Source of the DNA: Limihaloglobus sulfuriphilus
GTDB taxonomy: Bacteria; Planctomycetota; Phycisphaerae; Sedimentisphaerales; Sedimentisphaeraceae
Direction: 5' to 3'
Length of the DNA: 64,000 bases
NCBI RefSeq assembly: GCF_001999965.1
Contig: NZ_CP019646.1
Span: 3,100,001 to 3,164,000, forward strand
Numbering within the stretch: position 1 is the stretch's first letter; every line of letters starts with the position of its first letter. Positions 34,167-44,653 of the stretch are shown here, piece by piece. The position numbers were made by a program, and so were the translations under genes. The notes under the pieces were generated by a model. It did no database searches. It saw only the letters and a list, made by a program, of their open reading frames with translations, and was not told where the DNA came from.

Positions 34167-35558
34167 CTAAGATGTCTTTTCGGGGATATTTTTTACACCG
34201 GTGATTGATTCAACCTTGAGTGAGACGGGTTTGTTTGTCCGCCAGTTTCCTCTGGTGAAGTCGGGCACGTCCACGGGGCGTGAGCGGTTGGCGATTGACT
34301 CGATTGAGAGCGGTCTAATAGCTGACCACAGCGCTGCGTCGTAGCAGTCCATGTCAACCGGCAGTCCATTGCGAAGGCAGTTTATCAGTGACCAGTCCAT
34401 GAGGAAGTCCATGCCGCCGTGTCCGCCGATCTGTTTTGCGGTCTTGCCAAGCAGTTTTATCAGCTCGGGCGAGTATTTCTCGTACAGCTTCTCAAGCTCG
34501 TCATCGCTTACAATTTCATGTCCGAAGGCTATATGGGTCTTTGGCCATTTCTGGGCGAAGGCCTTTGTGCCGGAAACCATGTGAATCCTCGAGTACGGCC
34601 TCGGCGAGCTGACATCGTGCTGTATCATTATGGTTTTGCCGCCGATAGTGCGGATCAGTGTTGTGTTCATATTGCCGCGGTAGGGCTGATCAACGAAGGG
34701 CTTATAAAAGCCGTCCTCCGCAGCGCGTTTTTTTGCCTCGGTGTTCATTGTGAAATCGCTTCCTGCCATAGAGACAAGGTAATCCATTCTGTCGCCTCGG
34801 TTGATGTTCATGCACTGGCATATCGGGCCCAGGCCGTGTGTCGGGTAGAGGTTTCCGTTGTGTGTGGCGTTCTGCCAGAGCCGCCACATGTCGGCATAAC
34901 CGTCCTTGCTGAATTTAAAATCGACAAGGTTGTGAATGTATGCGCCTTCGCCGTGAATCACTTCGCCAAAGACTCCCTGGCGCACCATGCTCAGTGTAAG
35001 CATCTCAAAATAATCATAACAGCAGTTCTCGAGTATCACGCAGTGTTTTTTAGTACGCTCGGAAGTTTCCACAAGCTGCCGGCATTCTTCCAGCGTCGTC
35101 GCGGCGGGTACTTCGGCGGCGGCGTGCTTGCCCTGCTCCATGGCAAAGACCGCCATCGGTGCGTGCAGCTTCCAGGGGGTGACGATATAGATCAGGTCGA
35201 GATCATCCCTTGTGCACAGCTCTTTCCATATGTCCTCGGTGCCGGCATATACCGCGGGCTTAGCGAGCCCAAGCCGGGCCATTCGTTTCAGAGCATCGTC
35301 AGCGCGGTCAGTGTACTTGTCGCATATCGCGCGTATTTCTACACCCTCGATAAGCGCCATTCGTTCAATCACTGCCGGCCCGCGGTTGCCCAGGCCGATA
35401 AGGCCGATCCGTACCGTTGGTATTTTCGGCGCAGCATAGCCGCACATGCTGAATACCGGTTTGGATTTGAAGGTTCGGGAACTGCCGCAGCCGCTAAGTA
35501 TTGTGCCGGCTCCAACGGCAAGTGCGGTGCTCTTGATAAAGTCTCTTCTATTACTCAT
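34167..35558 (-). CDS. Tat-exported Gfo/Idh/MocA oxidoreductase
   Basis: The start MSNRRDFIKSTALAVGAG is a twin-arginine signal, followed by a lipobox-like LSGC (Cys24). The Rossmann fold begins VRIGLIGLGNRGPAVIERM, and the sugar-dehydrogenase signature YIVTPWKLHAPMA and AEVPAATTLEECRQL follow. The C-terminal half is of the exported Phycisphaerae/Planctomycete kind. It probably oxidises or rearranges a sugar outside the cytoplasm using a tightly held NAD(P). It lies next to the IS cluster. Confidence 0.85.
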   Translation of the reverse strand: MSNRRDFIKSTALAVGAGTILSGCGSSRTFKSKPVFSMCGYAAPKIPTVRIGLIGLGNRGPAVIERMALIEGVEIRAICDKYTDRADDALKRMARLGLAKPAVYAGTEDIWKELCTRDDLDLIYIVTPWKLHAPMAVFAMEQGKHAAAEVPAATTLEECRQLVETSERTKKHCVILENCCYDYFEMLTLSMVRQGVFGEVIHGEGAYIHNLVDFKFSKDGYADMWRLWQNATHNGNLYPTHGLGPICQCMNINRGDRMDYLVSMAGSDFTMNTEAKKRAAEDGFYKPFVDQPYRGNMNTTLIRTIGGKTIMIQHDVSSPRPYSRIHMVSGTKAFAQKWPKTHIAFGHEIVSDDELEKLYEKYSPELIKLLGKTAKQIGGHGGMDFLMDWSLINCLRNGLPVDMDCYDAALWSAIRPLSIESIANRSRPVDVPDFTRGNWRTNKPVSLKVESITGVKNIPEKTS

Positions 35559-35597
35559 GTTTCATCCTTTTTAGAATATGCGAAGGTATTTTTTTTC

Positions 35598-36724
35598 GCG
35601 GATTCAACTCCCAAGTGCAATTAAGTTAAATCCTGTTTTGTTATCCTGTTAGTTTTTTCCTCTTATAGAATACTTCATTTGGGGTTAAAAATCCAAGAGA
35701 TTTTCTGGGTCGATTATTCAGTCGATTCATTATGTGCTCAATCTTCTGATTGGTCAGCATTCGGATGTCACTTCCTTTTGGTACATACTGACGGATCAAG
35801 CCATTGGTATTCTCATTCAAGCCCCGCTGCCATGCACTGTAGGGATCGGCAAAGAAGACCTTAATTTTAAGGTTATGGGCAATAGATTCATGGTTTGAAA
35901 ATTCTTTGCCATTGTCCACTGTCAGTGTATAGGTTCGTCGGGGCAGCGTGCCGATCAGGGCGATAATGGTCCGTTCAAACCGCTTCGGCGGTATAACGAT
36001 CTACCTTACCGATCAGCGTCAGCTTGCTTTTGCGGTCAACCAGGGTTACCAGGGCTCCCTGATGGTTTTTTCCCCACGACGGTGTCGCCTTCCCAGTCCC
36101 CGATGCGGTTTTTTCTCTCTACAACCGGTGGGCGTTTTTTTTCGATACCAACCCTGTTTTTGATCGTTCCACGGCCGGTCCCGGCTGTTTCTTCGTTTTC
36201 TTCTTTGTTTTTGGTCCCGGCAATCCGCAGATGGGTATACAGGGTTTCTCCCCGGGCTTTATCCTGCCAAATGTGCTGGTAAATCCGCTCATGACTGACG
36301 GCCGGCCCCTGCCAGTGGGGATCGGTTTTCATGCGTTTTGCGATCTGCTCCGGCGAATGTTGCTGCCGGAGGCGGGATTTCAATGTATTCTATCGTCTCC
36401 GGCTTCATTTTGACTGCTTTACGGGCGGCCATCCGTCGATATAAAGCCTTTTGCTGGGCCTGCTTAGGGCGATAGCCCCGCAGACCTGTATTGCGGGCCA
36501 GTTCCCTGCTGATCGTGCTGGGAGAAACGCCCAACGCCGCAGCTATTTGTTTTTGTTGATTTCCTGCTTGCTTCATGGCATATATTTCGATACGATCGTC
36601 TTCGGTGAGCTGCTTGTACGCTCTCATAAGTGTTCCTTTCGTTGAGGTCACCATAATTCAGTGAGAGAGTATACCAGCTCACCACAATTTTGGCGACTTA
36701 ATTGCACTTATGAGTTGAATCCGC
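35598..36724 (-). mobile_element. IS30-family insertion sequence (decayed)
   Basis: Ends are inverted repeats: left GGATTCAACTCCCAAGTGCA at about 35600 and right, read on minus, GGATTCAACTCATAAGTGCA, both continuing ATTAAGT. The element is about 1.1 kb and carries one broken IS30-type transposase on minus. A GCGG/CCGC pair at the outermost ends is part of the symmetry. Confidence 0.8.
35641..36627 (-). pseudogene. IS30-family transposase, three frameshifts
   Basis: The N-terminus MRAYKQLTEDDRIEIYAMKQ with the helix-turn-helix SPSTISRELARN, the middle HWQGPAVSHERIYQHIWQDK and NRIGDWEGDTVVGKK (first catalytic Asp), and the C-terminus VDNGKEFSNHE (second Asp) plus LNENTNGLIRQYVPKG (catalytic Glu) together make a full IS30 DDE enzyme. 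They lie in three frames. Each break is one extra base in a short run: C near 36378, A near 36070, T near 35981. The product is inactive unless these are assembly errors. Confidence 0.85.
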
Positions 36725-37749
36725 TTTTAACAATATCTTAACATTGTATCTCTGAAATTCAAACAGAAACCGTACATTTTTTGGCTTAACCCCAATTTCT
36801 CACTTAGGTCTCGAAACCGGTAAAAATAAAAATATTTTCGATGTTTCTGGCCTTTGAGGGGTGTTTCGATTCTGGATTTGGCTTTGGTACAGACCTGCCC
36901 TATTGCATAGGTGAATTTCTATGCGATAATTTGGGTATGTATTTGAAAAAGCACAGGCGTAAAAAGAACGGTAAATGCAACACCTATTACAGTATTGCTG
37001 AGAAGCGGAAGGTCTCCGGTAATCGGCATGTGGAGAAGGTGGTTCTTTACCTTGGTGAGATCAGCGACTCTCAAAAGAAGGCCTGGCAGAGATCAATTGA
37101 GATAATCAACGAAGATAACAAACCTGTACACAAAACCCTTTTTGCTTTTGATCAGGACAACCAGAGCTGTCACGATGTTGATACGATACCGGTTAACATC
37201 TCAAAGATGAGACTGGAACGACCGCGTAGGTTTGGCGATTGCTGGCTGGCTTCTGAGATGTGGGATCAGCTTGGTTTTGACCGCTTCTGGTCAGAGCGGA
37301 TTGATACAGACAGATCGCCGGTCGCATTCTCAAAAGTCCTCAAGTTGCTTACGGTGAGCAGGCTGATAAAACCTTCTGCCGAATACTTTGTCCATCAGCA
37401 CTGGTTCAGCCAGAGTGCTATGGACGCCATCCTTGATTGTGATTTTGAGATTGCCGAGAAAAACAGGCTCTAACCGTTGTCTTGACCGTATCCTTCCATA
37501 CAAAGACGAACTTTGCAAATACCTTAAAGACACCTGGCAAGGAATGTTCAACCTTGAGTACGACATCCTGCTCTATGATATCACCAGCACGTATTTCGAG
37601 GGGCTATGCAAGCAGAATCCCAAGGCAGAATTCGGCCACAGCAAAGACAGACGCAGTGATTGCAGACAGGTGCTGATAGCCCTTGTTGTTACGCCGGAGG
37701 GCTTTCCTCTTGACTATGAAGTACTTCAGGGAAATACATCTGAAAAGAC

Positions 37750-39072
37750 GGTTCTTCCGGTTAATGAGTAGGTATCTTTACAAAAAAAGACATGGCTGTA
37801 TTATATGTGGAAAAAAATAAAACCACATATTTGGAGATATAGCCATGTCCATATCGTTTTTGCATCATACTTTCAAAACACCTGGAGTTCAACACATTAG
37901 TTCTTTTTTTTTTTGCGACAGAACCGTTCTCAATTGCCGTCTGCACCCTAATTATGAGAGGTGCTCTAACTGCAAGTCTCGTAATACTATACACTACGGT
38001 AAGAGAACAAGAACTTTCAAGATGCTTCCTGTGGGCAACACAAAAGTTGAAATGTCAGTCAGCATTCCCCGTCTGCACTGCAATGATTGCGGCAGCATTC
38101 GCCAGCCCGATTTACCCTTTGCTGATCCTAAAAAGCATTACGTCAGGGCCTTAAAGCGTTACGTAATTGACCTGTGCAGGTTAGCTTCTATCCGCGATGT
38201 TGCACAGATAACGGGATTGAGCTGGGATACGGTTAAAGATATTCATAAAGAGTACTTACAGAAAAAGTACAAGTCGATAAACCTCAAAACAGTCCGCCGG
38301 ATAGCGATCGATGAAAAGTACCTGGGCAAGAAACGTAAATTCATTACCATAGTATTTGATCTGGATATGGGCAGGGTAATACATGTTGGAAATGGTAAGG
38401 GCAAGGATGCTCTAAAGGGATTCTGGAAAACGCCTGAAAACTTCAAAGGCCAAAATCAAGGCAGTCGCCACAGATATGGCCAGCGGGTATATTTTTGCTG
38501 TGATGGATAATCTACCCAAAGCAGAGCTTGTACTGGATCACTTCCATCTGGTTAAATGGTTCAATGAGAAGCTTACAAGACTGCGAAGGCAAATGTTTAA
38601 TGAAGCTGATCTGATTGGCAAAAAAATCTTGAAGGGTTCAAGGTGGTTGTTGCTTAAATGTCCTGAAAATCTCAAGATACATTCACAACAGAATAAAGAT
38701 GAACGCTATCGTTTACAGCAGGCTCTGGAGTTAAATCAGCCTCTTGCAACGGCATATTACATGAAGGAGAGACTTAGGCTTTTGTTTGAGTGTGCCAGTG
38801 AGAATAATGCCAGAACCGAATTGTACAACTGGATAAAAGAAGCCGAATCAAGTGGTATCAGAATTCTCAAAGAAGCTGCAAGACAATTGAGGATTTGGAG
38901 ACGGCTTATCCTCAACTGGTACAAATATCCTATCAGTACAGGCAAAGTAGAAGCAGCGAACCGCAAAATTGGAACCCTGCAACGTAACGCATACGGATAC
39001 AGAGATGAGGAATATCTAATGCTGAGAATATACCACCTACACAAATCAAACTACTCATTAACCGGATGAGCC
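37750..39072 (+). mobile_element. ISL3-family insertion sequence inside IS1634-like copy 1
   Basis: Terminal inverted repeats are GGTTCTTCCGGTTAATGAGT on the left and, read on minus, GGCTCATCCGGTTAATGAGT on the right. An 8-bp target duplication GAAAAGAC is at 37742-37749 and 39073-39080, as expected for ISL3. The uninterrupted copy 2 has a single such site, proving the insertion. Confidence 0.93.
37845..39069 (+). pseudogene. ISL3-family transposase, one frameshift
   Basis: The first part has the zinc-ribbon start NYERCSNCKSRNTIHYGK and the HTH (ITGLSWDTVKDIHKEYL), then RRIAIDEKYLGKKRKF with the first catalytic Asp. The second part, in another frame, has ATDMASGYIFAV, the DHFHLVKWFNEKL segment and the acidic GKVEAANRKIGTLQRNAYG near the end. 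The shift is one extra A in the run at about 38427-38430 (GGAAAACG). Without it the frame reads FWKRLKTSKAKIKAVATDM. All catalytic blocks are otherwise present. Confidence 0.87.
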
Positions 39073-40381
39073 GAAAAGACGACATTAAGACCCCTGCTCA
39101 ACAAGATAGAAACAATGTACGGCAAGGCCAACAGGGTCTGGCTGATGGACAGGGGCATACCAACGGAAGCTACGCTCAAGTTCATGCGTAAGAACAATAT
39201 AAGCTATCTTGTTGGCACACCCCGCAGACAGCTCGATGATTATAGCAGTGAACTTTCTCAAAAGGACTGGGAGCAGGTAAACAGCAGTGTTCATGTGAAA
39301 TACATCGAAAAAGAGGGCGAATGCTATGTCCTTGCCAGGAGCAGGGATCGTATGCAAAAGGAGAGGGCCATGCGTAAAAGAAAACTGCGTAAATATCTTG
39401 ACGGACTTGAAAAACTCAAGGGATATCGCAATTATGAACGTTTTTATAAACGCCTTGGGGCTTTGCAATCGCAGGCCGGTAAAGCTTATAGATGTGTGGA
39501 GCTCAATATTCCGGGGCAAAAGGAGCGGATTGAAGCCGGCGAATTCAGGTATCACATAAACCGGCAGAAATACCGTGATATGATCTATCGTGACGGCAAG
39601 TACTTTTTGCGGACCAATCAGAAGGGCAAGGATGGTAAGGCACTCTGGAATGAGTATATGCTGCAGTGCAACGTTGAGCAGTCTTTCAGAGAACTCAAGA
39701 GTGATCTTGGCATTCGCCCTGTATATCACCATAAAGAAGAGCGTGTTGATGCCCATATCTTTGTGGCGTTTATAAGTTATTGCCTGCAGGTGACATTGCG
39801 GCATAAGCTGCGGGTGAGTGCCTGCGGCCTGACCGCACAGGCTGCCCTGGAAACGATGAGCCGTATCCAGATGCTTGATGTGACATTTGAAACACTTGAC
39901 GGTCGGTACCTCTTGATGGAGAGGTACACCGAGCCCGAGGCAGATCAGCGTCTGATACTGCACCACCTGAACATGGATCTGCCGCTGCAGAAGCCACCCA
40001 AAATATACAGCAGCCAGGTCAAAGATTAAGACCCCCTTTGGCGACACACCAACACCGCGGGCGCTACCATAAACCCTGTTTTACACCCCTAAGTGAGAAA
40101 TTGGGGTTAACCGCATTTTCCGATGATTTTTTTTATTGTCCTTACAAGATGAACTTATCAGAGCTTCAGTGATTGAGCCGGATTTTTTTCAAACAGAATC
40201 CGTGCAGCGACGTCTTACGGTGAAAAGCCTGTTCGGCTTTTGAATTGAAAATTATATAGAGCAGTGAAACTTGATGAAAGCTCACGCTTTAGCATGAAAA
40301 ATATGCAAACTAAAGTTTGAACTCTTACAATTTGCTCACGACGTATTACGGTCTTTGGAAAATAAACACACAGGGAATATT

Positions 40382-41950
40382 ATGGCATATAAAACATCAT
40401 CTATCACCAACGGCGAAATCTCGGGCGAATATGTTCAGTGGCTGATCGAACACCAGTGGCCTTCTCGGCTCTCGCGTTTTGAGCAGCTGTGGGATTACTA
40501 CGACAACCGTCCCGAATCGGTCTTTGACAAACCGGCTGAGCTGTCAAAGGCCAATGAAATGAGCCGCACATTTGTCTTGCCGCAGGAGGCGGGTCTTCCG
40601 CCGCGGATTACCGGCGTAACAAAAACCGGCCCGAACATTTCAAACCCGCTAACAGAAATTCAGCGAAAAGAAGTCGTGATAGAAAACGATATCGGCTGGC
40701 GGATAAACGCGATGGTTGACTACCTCTTCGGCAGCGGCATAAAACTGCTCAGCAAGGCCGAAGACGCGGGCCGCAAAAGCCGGATAGAAAATATACTCAA
40801 CGCGGTATTCGAACATAACGGAGCAGCGTCGCTGTTTCAGGAGATGGCGGTCCTGGGCAGCGTCTATGGCTATGTAGATTGTCTAATCCGCTGCGGCGGG
40901 CTGTTTGAACCTTTCCGTATTTCACAGCTCAAGCACAGCACCTCTGCAAATCCCAACACCGGCCAAAGCCTCACTTCACAGCATTTCACTTCAGCGCCCG
41001 ACGTTGAACAGCTTGCCCGTGAGATTACGATCGAGCTCATAGAAGCGCCCAGGTCGCTGCCCGTTCTCGATGAGAATGATTACCGCTCATACCGGCTCTA
41101 CGTTCAGCATTTTATCCGCAGCAATAACGCACTCGAGACGAACGAAAGTTTTCTCACGCGGATACTGCGAAAAGAGCAGCCTGCACTGCCGCGGTCTCAG
41201 ACGAGCGTTACCGAGGTGTTCTCCCAGAGCGGCTGGCAGCGTTACGAAGACGGTGAGCTTGTGATGCGAGGCGAGAATCCGCTTGGCGTAATACCGGTTG
41301 TGCATATCCAGAATATGGCAAGGCCGTGCTTCTACGAGGGGCACAGTGATGTTGAGCCGCTGATACCGCTGCAGGATGAGCTCAACACTCGTCTGAGCGA
41401 CAGGGCAAACAGAATCACATTTCAGTCGTTCCGTATGTTTCTGCTAAAGGGAATTGACGCGGGCACCGAAAAGCAGATGATGCCCGGCAGGCTCTGGAGC
41501 ACATTCAACGAAAACGCGTCAATCGATGAATTCGGCGGCGATGCAAACTGCCCCAGCGAAACAGAGCATATCGGCGAGATACGCGAAGCGCTCGACAAGG
41601 TCAGCGGCGTTACCCCGATAGTCGCCGGCGTGATTCGTGATAAGCTGGGCAACCTGACAAGCGCGGTCGCGCTGCGAATGACACTGATGGGAATGCTCGC
41701 CAAGACACAGCGCAAGCGGCTCACCTACGGCGAGGGCATACGCAGAATTTGCCGGCTGATACTGCTGGCGTTTGACAAGTCGGGAATCTTTCACACAGAG
41801 CCGCGGGAGAGGGAAATCGAAATCATATTCCCAAATCCACAGCCCGAGGATACGATCGAGAAACTCCGCGAGGCCCAGCTCAAACAGGAGCTTGGCATAT
41901 CCAGAGAGCAGGTTCTAAAAGAGCTTGGCTACTCTGTGGAAGGCGAATAG
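40382..41950 (+). CDS. Phage-type portal protein (SPP1 gp6-like)
   Basis: The 522-residue protein has the portal pattern: N-terminal WPSRLSRFEQLWDYYDNRPE, then AMVDYLFGSGIKLLS, a beta-rich middle (GWQRYEDGELVMRGENPLG), the stem region IPLQDELNTRLSDRANRITF and the late GNLTSAVALRMTLMGMLAK. Portals form the dodecameric DNA gate at a capsid vertex. The ATG at 40382 has CAGGGAA upstream; the frame is open to 40355. It leads a short capsid cassette but no terminase gene is upstream; IS1634-like copy 1 ends 275 bp before it. Confidence 0.75.
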   Translation: MAYKTSSITNGEISGEYVQWLIEHQWPSRLSRFEQLWDYYDNRPESVFDKPAELSKANEMSRTFVLPQEAGLPPRITGVTKTGPNISNPLTEIQRKEVVIENDIGWRINAMVDYLFGSGIKLLSKAEDAGRKSRIENILNAVFEHNGAASLFQEMAVLGSVYGYVDCLIRCGGLFEPFRISQLKHSTSANPNTGQSLTSQHFTSAPDVEQLAREITIELIEAPRSLPVLDENDYRSYRLYVQHFIRSNNALETNESFLTRILRKEQPALPRSQTSVTEVFSQSGWQRYEDGELVMRGENPLGVIPVVHIQNMARPCFYEGHSDVEPLIPLQDELNTRLSDRANRITFQSFRMFLLKGIDAGTEKQMMPGRLWSTFNENASIDEFGGDANCPSETEHIGEIREALDKVSGVTPIVAGVIRDKLGNLTSAVALRMTLMGMLAKTQRKRLTYGEGIRRICRLILLAFDKSGIFHTEPREREIEIIFPNPQPEDTIEKLREAQLKQELGISREQVLKELGYSVEGE

Positions 41951-42011
41951 AAAATCAGCAAAGATTTGAGTATAAACGCTAAATGATAACCAGGAACTAA
42001 AGGAACGATCA

Positions 42012-42398
42012 ATGGACGAAAATCAAAACACAGAACAGGTTGAATCGCCGCGAGGGGACGGTGAGACGCAGAAACTGAAAACCGAAAACGAGCTTCTTCG
42101 CTCGCTTGCCGCCGAGGGCGTAAGCGATCTCGAGTCGGCTCTTGCTGTGGCGGTTAAGCGGATTGCGGATACGCCCGAGGCGAAACCGGGGGATGTCGTG
42201 GGACAGCTGAAAAGGGACAAGGCGTATCTGTTCGCAAAGCCGGCTCTGCTGACGCCGAAAACCAGCGGCGAAAAATATTCTTACGCATCGGCCGGCGGCA
42301 GCGCCGCGATCGAGAACGCCGCCAAAACCGCAAGACTCTCCGGCAGCATAAAGGCAGTAGCCGAATATATGAGACTGCGAAGGAAGAACAGTATTTAA
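42012..42398 (+). CDS. Probable capsid scaffold or head accessory protein
   Basis: This 128-residue soluble protein starts with an acidic coil (DENQNTEQVESPRGDGETQK) and a leucine-rich helix, and ends in a basic RLRRKNSI. Size, charge and place between portal and capsid suit a scaffold or assembly protein, but no family signature is visible. AAAGGAA precedes the ATG. Confidence 0.5.
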   Translation: MDENQNTEQVESPRGDGETQKLKTENELLRSLAAEGVSDLESALAVAVKRIADTPEAKPGDVVGQLKRDKAYLFAKPALLTPKTSGEKYSYASAGGSAAIENAAKTARLSGSIKAVAEYMRLRRKNSI

Positions 42399-42509
42399 GT
42401 GAAAAGTGAAGAAGGCGGAATCGGCAACTCATACCACTTAACTCTTATCTCTTCACTCACATTTGTTTTGCTTGCATAATTTATCAACTAAAATACAAAG
42501 GAAGCCAAA

Positions 42510-43667
42510 ATGTCTTTTACAGGAAAATCAACATTCTCAGCCGGGGCGGCTCTGCCGGAGCTTGCCGAAGACGTATCGGATATCATCAGTATCGTATCAC
42601 CGTTCGAGACACCGGTGCTCGATATCATCGGCGACGGCGCCGCTCACGCGCGCAGCACGTATCACGAGTGGCTCGAGGACTCTCTGCTGTCCAACACAGA
42701 CACGATAGCATCGACATCGTTTATCGATCCGCAAAGTGACTCATCATTCAACGTTGAAAACCCATCGCGTTTTCGAGTTGGTGATCAGATACGTGTTGCG
42801 GATAATTCCGAGCTGATGCTGATCATTTCTATCGACAGTGCACAGCTTACAGTGACCCGCGGCTATGGCGGCACAACCGCTGAATCGATATCAGTAGGTG
42901 ATACAGTTTACAACCTCGGAGGTGCCGCGGTCGAAGGCGCCGACAGGCCAGAAGCCGAGTACACATCACGGATCAGACGAGGCAACTACACCCAGATATT
43001 CACCGCATCGGTGGAGGTGAGCGGCAGTAATCTCGCCGCCAGTCAGATTGGACTTGAAAACGAGATGGACTATCAGAAACAGCAGCGAATCCGAGAGCTG
43101 ATCCGCGATCTTGAGAATACCGTAATCAACGGCGGCCAGGCACAGTCCAACCCGCACGGCACGCAGTCATCGCCGCGGACTATGAAGGGAATCATCCGGC
43201 ACATCTCGACTAACAGCTACAGCGTTGACGATGCTCCAGTGCCGGGCGAGACGGCTGATCTTGACGAGGAGAAACTCAACTTCATGCTAAAGACTATCTG
43301 GCAGAACAGCACCGGCAGCGTTGATACTATAATCGTCAACGGCACACAGAAACGGCGTATCAATCAGCTGCTCGACGCATCACGTATGTACGGCCCGGAC
43401 GACCTGCGTTTCCGCAACGTTGTCAACTACTACGAAAGCGACTTCGGGCTCTGCCGTGTTATTCTCTCCCGCTGGGTGCCGGCGGATTCTGTTATGTTCG
43501 TTGATTCTTCGCGGCTGAGCGTCATACCGCTTGCAGGCAGGAGCTTTCATTTCAAACCGCTTGTCTCCGGCGGCGACTATGAAGCCGGCCAGGTCATCGG
43601 CGAGTACACACTTGAGATGCGCAACGAAGAAGCACACGGAATTTTGAAAGGGCTCAGCACGGAGTAA
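42510..43667 (+). CDS. Major capsid protein, SU10-like (DUF5309)
   Basis: The 385-residue protein begins FTGKSTFSAGAALPELAEDV and has SIVSPFETPVLDIIGDGAAH and HEWLEDSLLSNT, the start typical of the DUF5309/SU10-type HK97-fold capsid. An inserted beta domain VGDQIRVADNSELMLIISID follows, then IIVNGTQKRRINQLLDASR and SDFGLCRVILSRWVPADSV of the P- and A-domains. It should form the shell with the portal. AAAGGAAGCC precedes the ATG. Confidence 0.8.
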   Translation: MSFTGKSTFSAGAALPELAEDVSDIISIVSPFETPVLDIIGDGAAHARSTYHEWLEDSLLSNTDTIASTSFIDPQSDSSFNVENPSRFRVGDQIRVADNSELMLIISIDSAQLTVTRGYGGTTAESISVGDTVYNLGGAAVEGADRPEAEYTSRIRRGNYTQIFTASVEVSGSNLAASQIGLENEMDYQKQQRIRELIRDLENTVINGGQAQSNPHGTQSSPRTMKGIIRHISTNSYSVDDAPVPGETADLDEEKLNFMLKTIWQNSTGSVDTIIVNGTQKRRINQLLDASRMYGPDDLRFRNVVNYYESDFGLCRVILSRWVPADSVMFVDSSRLSVIPLAGRSFHFKPLVSGGDYEAGQVIGEYTLEMRNEEAHGILKGLSTE

Positions 43668-43771
43668 AATCAATTAGGAGTCAAGAGTGAAGAGTTGTGA
43701 AATCCGCAACTCTTACCTCTTCGCTTTTAACTGTTAAACTTTTTTTGCCAACATTTTTAATACGAAAAACC

Positions 43772-44446
43772 ATGAACACATTTTCAAAAGACATTGACAT
43801 TGCACGTATCGAACCGGGGCTGTTTCTTGAGCCGGCGTTTATTATCTACAGGATTTTTGAAGCAGCGGGCGTGTCGATCACTTCCGGCGTGCTCACTTCG
43901 GAAGGCGCAGCGTTTACCACTTGCGGCATTGAACCGGGCTGTATGCTGATGGTTGACGATGCTTCGATAGTAACGCTCTATGAGATTGCGGAAATAATCT
44001 CTGATGAGCAGCTTGCGGTTTCCATAATCAACCCGCCCGGGGCGGATGCGGTTTCGCCTCCGGATAAAACCGCGGTCGCGGTCTCGGTTGTTTCGTTTAA
44101 GCCGCTGGCCGCGGAGACGCATAACCATATCAGCAGGCTGTTCGGGCTGGCCCCCGGCTCACCGGAATCGCTCTCAAGCACGGACAACATCGCAGACATT
44201 GAACCGCTGCGGCAGGTGTCTGTATTCGGTGTGTGCCGGCGGGCGTTTGAGATTCTCGCCACCAGCGCCGCCGCACAGTCGCCGATAGATGCTGACCTGG
44301 TTGAACACCTCAAGGACAAGGCCGCCGCGTATCAGAGAAGGTACTACCGTTCGATGGAATCGGTCTGGTTTACTGTCAACATAGCAGGCTCGGCGGCCGC
44401 AACCCGGACGATCCGCGGCGGACTGACAAACGCGGTTAGAAACTAA
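43772..44446 (+). CDS. Uncharacterised protein of the capsid cassette
   Basis: The 224-residue protein begins MNTFSKDIDIARIEPGLFL and has a small beta-rich domain (CGIEPGCMLMVDDASIV) followed by a helical half. Position after the capsid gene suggests a head-completion or connector protein, but no family is recognised. The frame is open to 43697; the ATG at 43772 seems the likeliest start although its ribosome site is weak. Confidence 0.5.
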   Translation: MNTFSKDIDIARIEPGLFLEPAFIIYRIFEAAGVSITSGVLTSEGAAFTTCGIEPGCMLMVDDASIVTLYEIAEIISDEQLAVSIINPPGADAVSPPDKTAVAVSVVSFKPLAAETHNHISRLFGLAPGSPESLSSTDNIADIEPLRQVSVFGVCRRAFEILATSAAAQSPIDADLVEHLKDKAAAYQRRYYRSMESVWFTVNIAGSAAATRTIRGGLTNAVRN

Positions 44447-44459
44447 GTTAAAAAAAGTT

Positions 44460-44640
44460 GAGGAATTGTTAAGACAGGATTACAGGATTGACAGGATGAT
44501 ATTTTGGTTTTGAAATTTTAAGATTTCAGATAATTAGACAGGATTAACAAGATTTACAGGATTGTTATTTAATAATTTATTCTTGTTAATCTTGTTAATC
44601 ATGTCCACTTAATATCAATTTAATAATCTGCGGATAAAAA
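44460..44640. repeat. Degenerate GGATTAACAAGATT-type repeats
   Basis: Variants of ACAGGATTAACAAGATTTAC occur several times (44475-44500, 44540-44565), and the complement (CTTGTTAATCTTGTTAATC) follows at about 44583-44601, giving a loose inverted pair. No gene is present between 44447 and 44653. Confidence 0.55.
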
Positions 44641-44653
44641 AGGAAAGGAAAAA

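Larger units (their letters stand above)
36937..40029 (+). pseudogene. IS1634-like transposase, frameshifted and interrupted
   Basis: The coding parts are 36937-37473, 37476-37741 (frame reached by ignoring one base) and 39081-40029. Near 37470 the sequence CTCTAACCG replaces CTCTACCG of copy 2, so an extra A ends the frame at once. The ISL3 element then splits the gene after SEKT, and the rest continues with LRPLLNKIETMYGKANRV. Several amino-acid differences from copy 2 (for example SDSQ/SGSQ, AEFG/SEFG, SQKD/SEKD) show independent drift. It cannot encode a functional enzyme. Confidence 0.88.
36790..40106 (+). mobile_element. IS1634-like insertion sequence, copy 1, interrupted by an ISL3 element
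   Basis: The left end is TTAA then CCCCAATTTCTCACTTAGG; the right end mirrors it and is followed by TTAA (40107-40110). Apart from the 1323-bp ISL3 insertion and small differences it matches the copy at 48780-50764, which lies in the opposite orientation. TTAA on both sides is best read as the target duplication. Confidence 0.88.

Noticed and set aside
34419-35624. 401-codon ORF antisense to the Gfo/Idh/MocA gene
   Set aside because: The minus-strand frame has clear oxidoreductase motifs; the plus-strand frame is Cys/His-rich nonsense caused by codon bias.
36036-36383. Programmed frameshifting in the IS30 transposase
   Set aside because: Three separate +1 shifts in different runs, none with a slippery heptamer plus structure, fit decay or sequencing error better than programmed recoding.
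39085-40047. 320-codon ORF on minus opposite the IS1634-like transposase, also open at 48839-49801
   Set aside because: It is the exact antisense of the transposase C-terminal half, appears in both copies only because they are copies, and has no family features.
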